Position numbers and translations under genes: made by a program
Shown here: positions 62,475 through 64,000 of the stretch, piece by piece
Numbering within the stretch: position 1 is the first letter of the stretch
Layout: every line of letters begins with the position of its first letter
From: Pseudotabrizicola alkalilacus
GTDB taxonomy: Bacteria; Pseudomonadota; Alphaproteobacteria; Rhodobacterales; Rhodobacteraceae
Direction of reading: 5' to 3'
NCBI RefSeq assembly: GCF_003443995.1
Contig: NZ_QWEY01000004.1
Coordinates: 248,001 to 312,000, forward strand
Length of the DNA: 64,000 nt
Notes under the pieces: generated by a model
Told to the model about the DNA's origin: nothing
What the model saw: only the letters and a program-made list of their open reading frames with translations
Database searches by the model: none

Positions 62475-63626
62475 TCAACCGTTCAGTTTTGCCTGAAGGT
62501 CCGCGAACCGCGTGTCAAGTATTGTCTCGGCAAACCGCCAAGGCACGAAAACCTCATGTGAGCCGAAAGCATAAGGTAGAACATCATATGGACTGAAATT
62601 GATGGTCAAGCCTCGGTCGTCGAAATTGTACTGCGCTGCTAAGTTCCAAGTGTACTGCCGATCATCGAAAGACTGATTGATGAAGTCCTCAAGACCTTCA
62701 CCGTCGAACATCGCAAGCAGTACCTTTTTGCAGTATCCCACTAGGCGAAAAGCCTTATCGACGTCGCCCCCGAGAAGGTCGCGGATTGTGCAAAGACCGT
62801 AGTCGGGACCGAGAAAGTTGAGGGTTTTGATCGCATGGTTTGGATGAGCGCCGCCTCCATACCAATAGATGGAAGATCTGACTGAGAGAAAATCCCCGCG
62901 CCTAAAGAACTCCTGCATGGTAAAACCCCATTCGTGGGGCCAGTTGTATTCCTTAATTCGCTTCTTATCGTCTTCGTCTAACTGCTTAAAATCAGCAATT
63001 GCACCCACAAACCCTCCCAATGCCTCGGAGGCAAGGCGTGCATTGACGAAGTCCCAATAGACTCCATCAGGTGGATACTGAATATGATCGGACGACACGA
63101 TGAAGAACTCGGTCGTCACCCCCGACTCTACGCGGGCCATTTGCTTTGCGCCGCCTAGGGTTTGTCCTTTCTCCGTCACGGTGGTTGTGGTTTCTGGTGC
63201 GAGTTTCGCAACAACGCCGCCGAGCTGCGCCGCCCGCTTTGCTACAGCCTGCGCAAGCTGGTCCCGCCAAGCATCCTTGAAGTGGTCGATATATTGAAAG
63301 CGTATCAGTTCTGCGGGCATCCTCAGATCGTCAAGGCGCATGAAAACGACGTAGCTTGCCCCAATTGGCTGATCTTCCACTAGTTTGAGGGTCTGCTTTA
63401 TTTCTCGGTTCACGACACCTGGTCGCGCGAATATCTCGCTTGAGATTAGGTGAACGACAAAGTCAGATTTTTGCTGGGCTGCAGCGCGTTCTCGGTCCCA
63501 GTCATCACCTCCGACAAGCGACTCTTTGTCGAACCACACATCGTCGTTGATGCTTTTGAGGAACCCGTAAATCTCACGAGCCGTTTCAGTGTGCTCTGAC
63601 GCATATCCCAGGAATACCTTCACCAT
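62475..63626 (-). CDS. TIR domain fused to DUF4163/DUF3298 (RsiV-like) domain
   Basis: A 383-residue protein. Residues ~1-138 form a TIR domain: VKVFLGYASEHTETAREIYG, box-like VWFDKESLVGGDDWDRE, and a likely catalytic Glu in GVVNREIKQTL as in NAD-cleaving bacterial TIRs. Residues ~165-380 resemble the DUF4163/DUF3298 module of RsiV and PdaC-type proteins, with the marker GGAHPN and the late FDDRGLTINFSPYDVLPYA. There is no signal peptide or membrane helix. Sampled base composition is lower in G+C than the host genes (28 of 60 bases in 62581-62640). The ATG at 63626 has GGGGG before it; a TTG at 63635 is an alternative. A defence effector is likely, but inferred. Confidence 0.82.
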   Translation of the reverse strand: MVKVFLGYASEHTETAREIYGFLKSINDDVWFDKESLVGGDDWDRERAAAQQKSDFVVHLISSEIFARPGVVNREIKQTLKLVEDQPIGASYVVFMRLDDLRMPAELIRFQYIDHFKDAWRDQLAQAVAKRAAQLGGVVAKLAPETTTTVTEKGQTLGGAKQMARVESGVTTEFFIVSSDHIQYPPDGVYWDFVNARLASEALGGFVGAIADFKQLDEDDKKRIKEYNWPHEWGFTMQEFFRRGDFLSVRSSIYWYGGGAHPNHAIKTLNFLGPDYGLCTIRDLLGGDVDKAFRLVGYCKKVLLAMFDGEGLEDFINQSFDDRQYTWNLAAQYNFDDRGLTINFSPYDVLPYAFGSHEVFVPWRFAETILDTRFADLQAKLNG

Positions 63627-63697
63627 GGCCCCCAAACTGCTGATGCCACCGCTACCATAGGTGAAGCCAGCTATTGACGGAAGTCCTGACCGATTGA

Positions 63698-64000
63698 TCA
63701 GAAATCAGGCTCGTCCTCGTGGCGCGCGGCGACCGAAGGCCGCAAATCCATCTGCCGCACCCGCCCACGGCCCTTGTAGTCTATGCCCTTTTCGGCAAGG
63801 CGCTTGCCTTGATAGTACTTCTGCCGAACGTTTTCCTCGTTCTTCTCAACATTCGGAAACTGCTTCATGTAGGCAACGACGAGATCCTTTACCGTCGCGT
63901 CGGGCTGCTGCTCCTGCAACTGGCTGATTGCGTCGTAAATCCAGCGCGGCTCCCCAGACATGTCGTCATATTTGCGTTTGCCCTGAAGGCGCAGCACTTC
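63698..64000 (-). CDS. hypothetical protein, possibly continuing past the window
   Basis: An open frame of at least 99 residues running into the right edge; the visible GTG at 63997 or the ATG at 63961 may be the start, or the gene may begin outside. The product is charged and helical (IYDAISQLQEQQPDATVKDL, then NVRQKYYQGKRLAEKG), with a basic C-terminus (KGRGRVRQMDLRPSVAARHE). No family is recognised; the compact helices and basic tail would suit a DNA-binding or accessory phage protein. It reads in the same direction as the TIR gene, 71 bases upstream of it. Confidence 0.6.
   Translation of the reverse strand, partial: EVLRLQGKRKYDDMSGEPRWIYDAISQLQEQQPDATVKDLVVAYMKQFPNVEKNEENVRQKYYQGKRLAEKGIDYKGRGRVRQMDLRPSVAARHEDEPDF

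Overview
The window looks like chromosomal DNA of a high-G+C alphaproteobacterium, most likely a member of the Rhodobacteraceae (Roseobacter/Rhodobacter group). This rests on gene content: a DUF2125 protein, a histidinol-dehydrogenase-like gene beside a cysteate-lyase-like gene, several ABC importers, and short GC-rich palindromes between genes. It is inference; no rRNA or marker-gene comparison was possible. Almost all coding DNA is intact and tightly packed, with many ATGA or TGATG stop/start overlaps.

Layout. 1-6.6 kb: housekeeping-type genes (truncated short-chain dehydrogenase, DUF2125 periplasmic protein, TldE/PmbA, inositol-phosphatase-family enzyme, DEAD-box helicase). 6.9-10.9 kb: probable organosulfonate genes (HpsN-like dehydrogenase, CuyA-like cysteate lyase, Asp/Glu-racemase-family protein) with a converging LysR regulator. 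10.9-12.7 kb: proline iminopeptidase and ubiG. 12.7-15.8 kb: a type I secretion ABC/HlyD pair with no visible substrate or outer-membrane partner. 15.8-21.9 kb: purU, then a TetR-regulated RND efflux operon with a clear palindromic operator. 22.0-24.1 kb: a flavin N-demethylase-type oxidoreductase.

24.2-40.4 kb is the largest functional block: about 16 kb on one strand, mostly overlapping genes. It encodes a molybdenum hydroxylase (FAD subunit plus a fused 2Fe-2S/molybdopterin subunit), a 6-hydroxynicotinate-reductase-like protein, UPF0280, a DUF1185 'amino acid synthesis' protein, an unrecognised polytopic membrane protein, a complete branched-chain-type ABC importer and both subunits of an ATP-dependent hydantoinase/oxoprolinase. 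I read it as import, hydroxylation, dearomatising reduction and ring opening of an unidentified N-heterocycle.

40.4-50.4 kb: a PTS-independent amino-sugar locus (nagA, SIS-domain deaminase, GntR regulator and BadF-type kinase leftward; murQ, sugar ABC importer and Gfo/Idh oxidoreductase rightward), with TGGTAT/ATACCA half-sites in the divergent control region. 50.6-59.2 kb: a large Ig-repeat adhesin with a 15-unit glycine-rich tandem repeat, followed by its own TolC/ABC/HlyD secretion apparatus (LapE/B/C type).

At 59.3 kb a displaced 3' fragment of a tRNA-Thr(CGU) gene marks an integration junction. To its right (59.3-64 kb) lies a mobile element with terminase small- and large-subunit genes (the large subunit split into ATPase and nuclease ORFs), a tiny membrane-peptide ORF, and an AT-richer gene joining a TIR domain to an RsiV-like DUF3298 domain. 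That fusion is the best candidate for an undescribed defence-type system. No integrase, portal or capsid gene is visible before the window ends.
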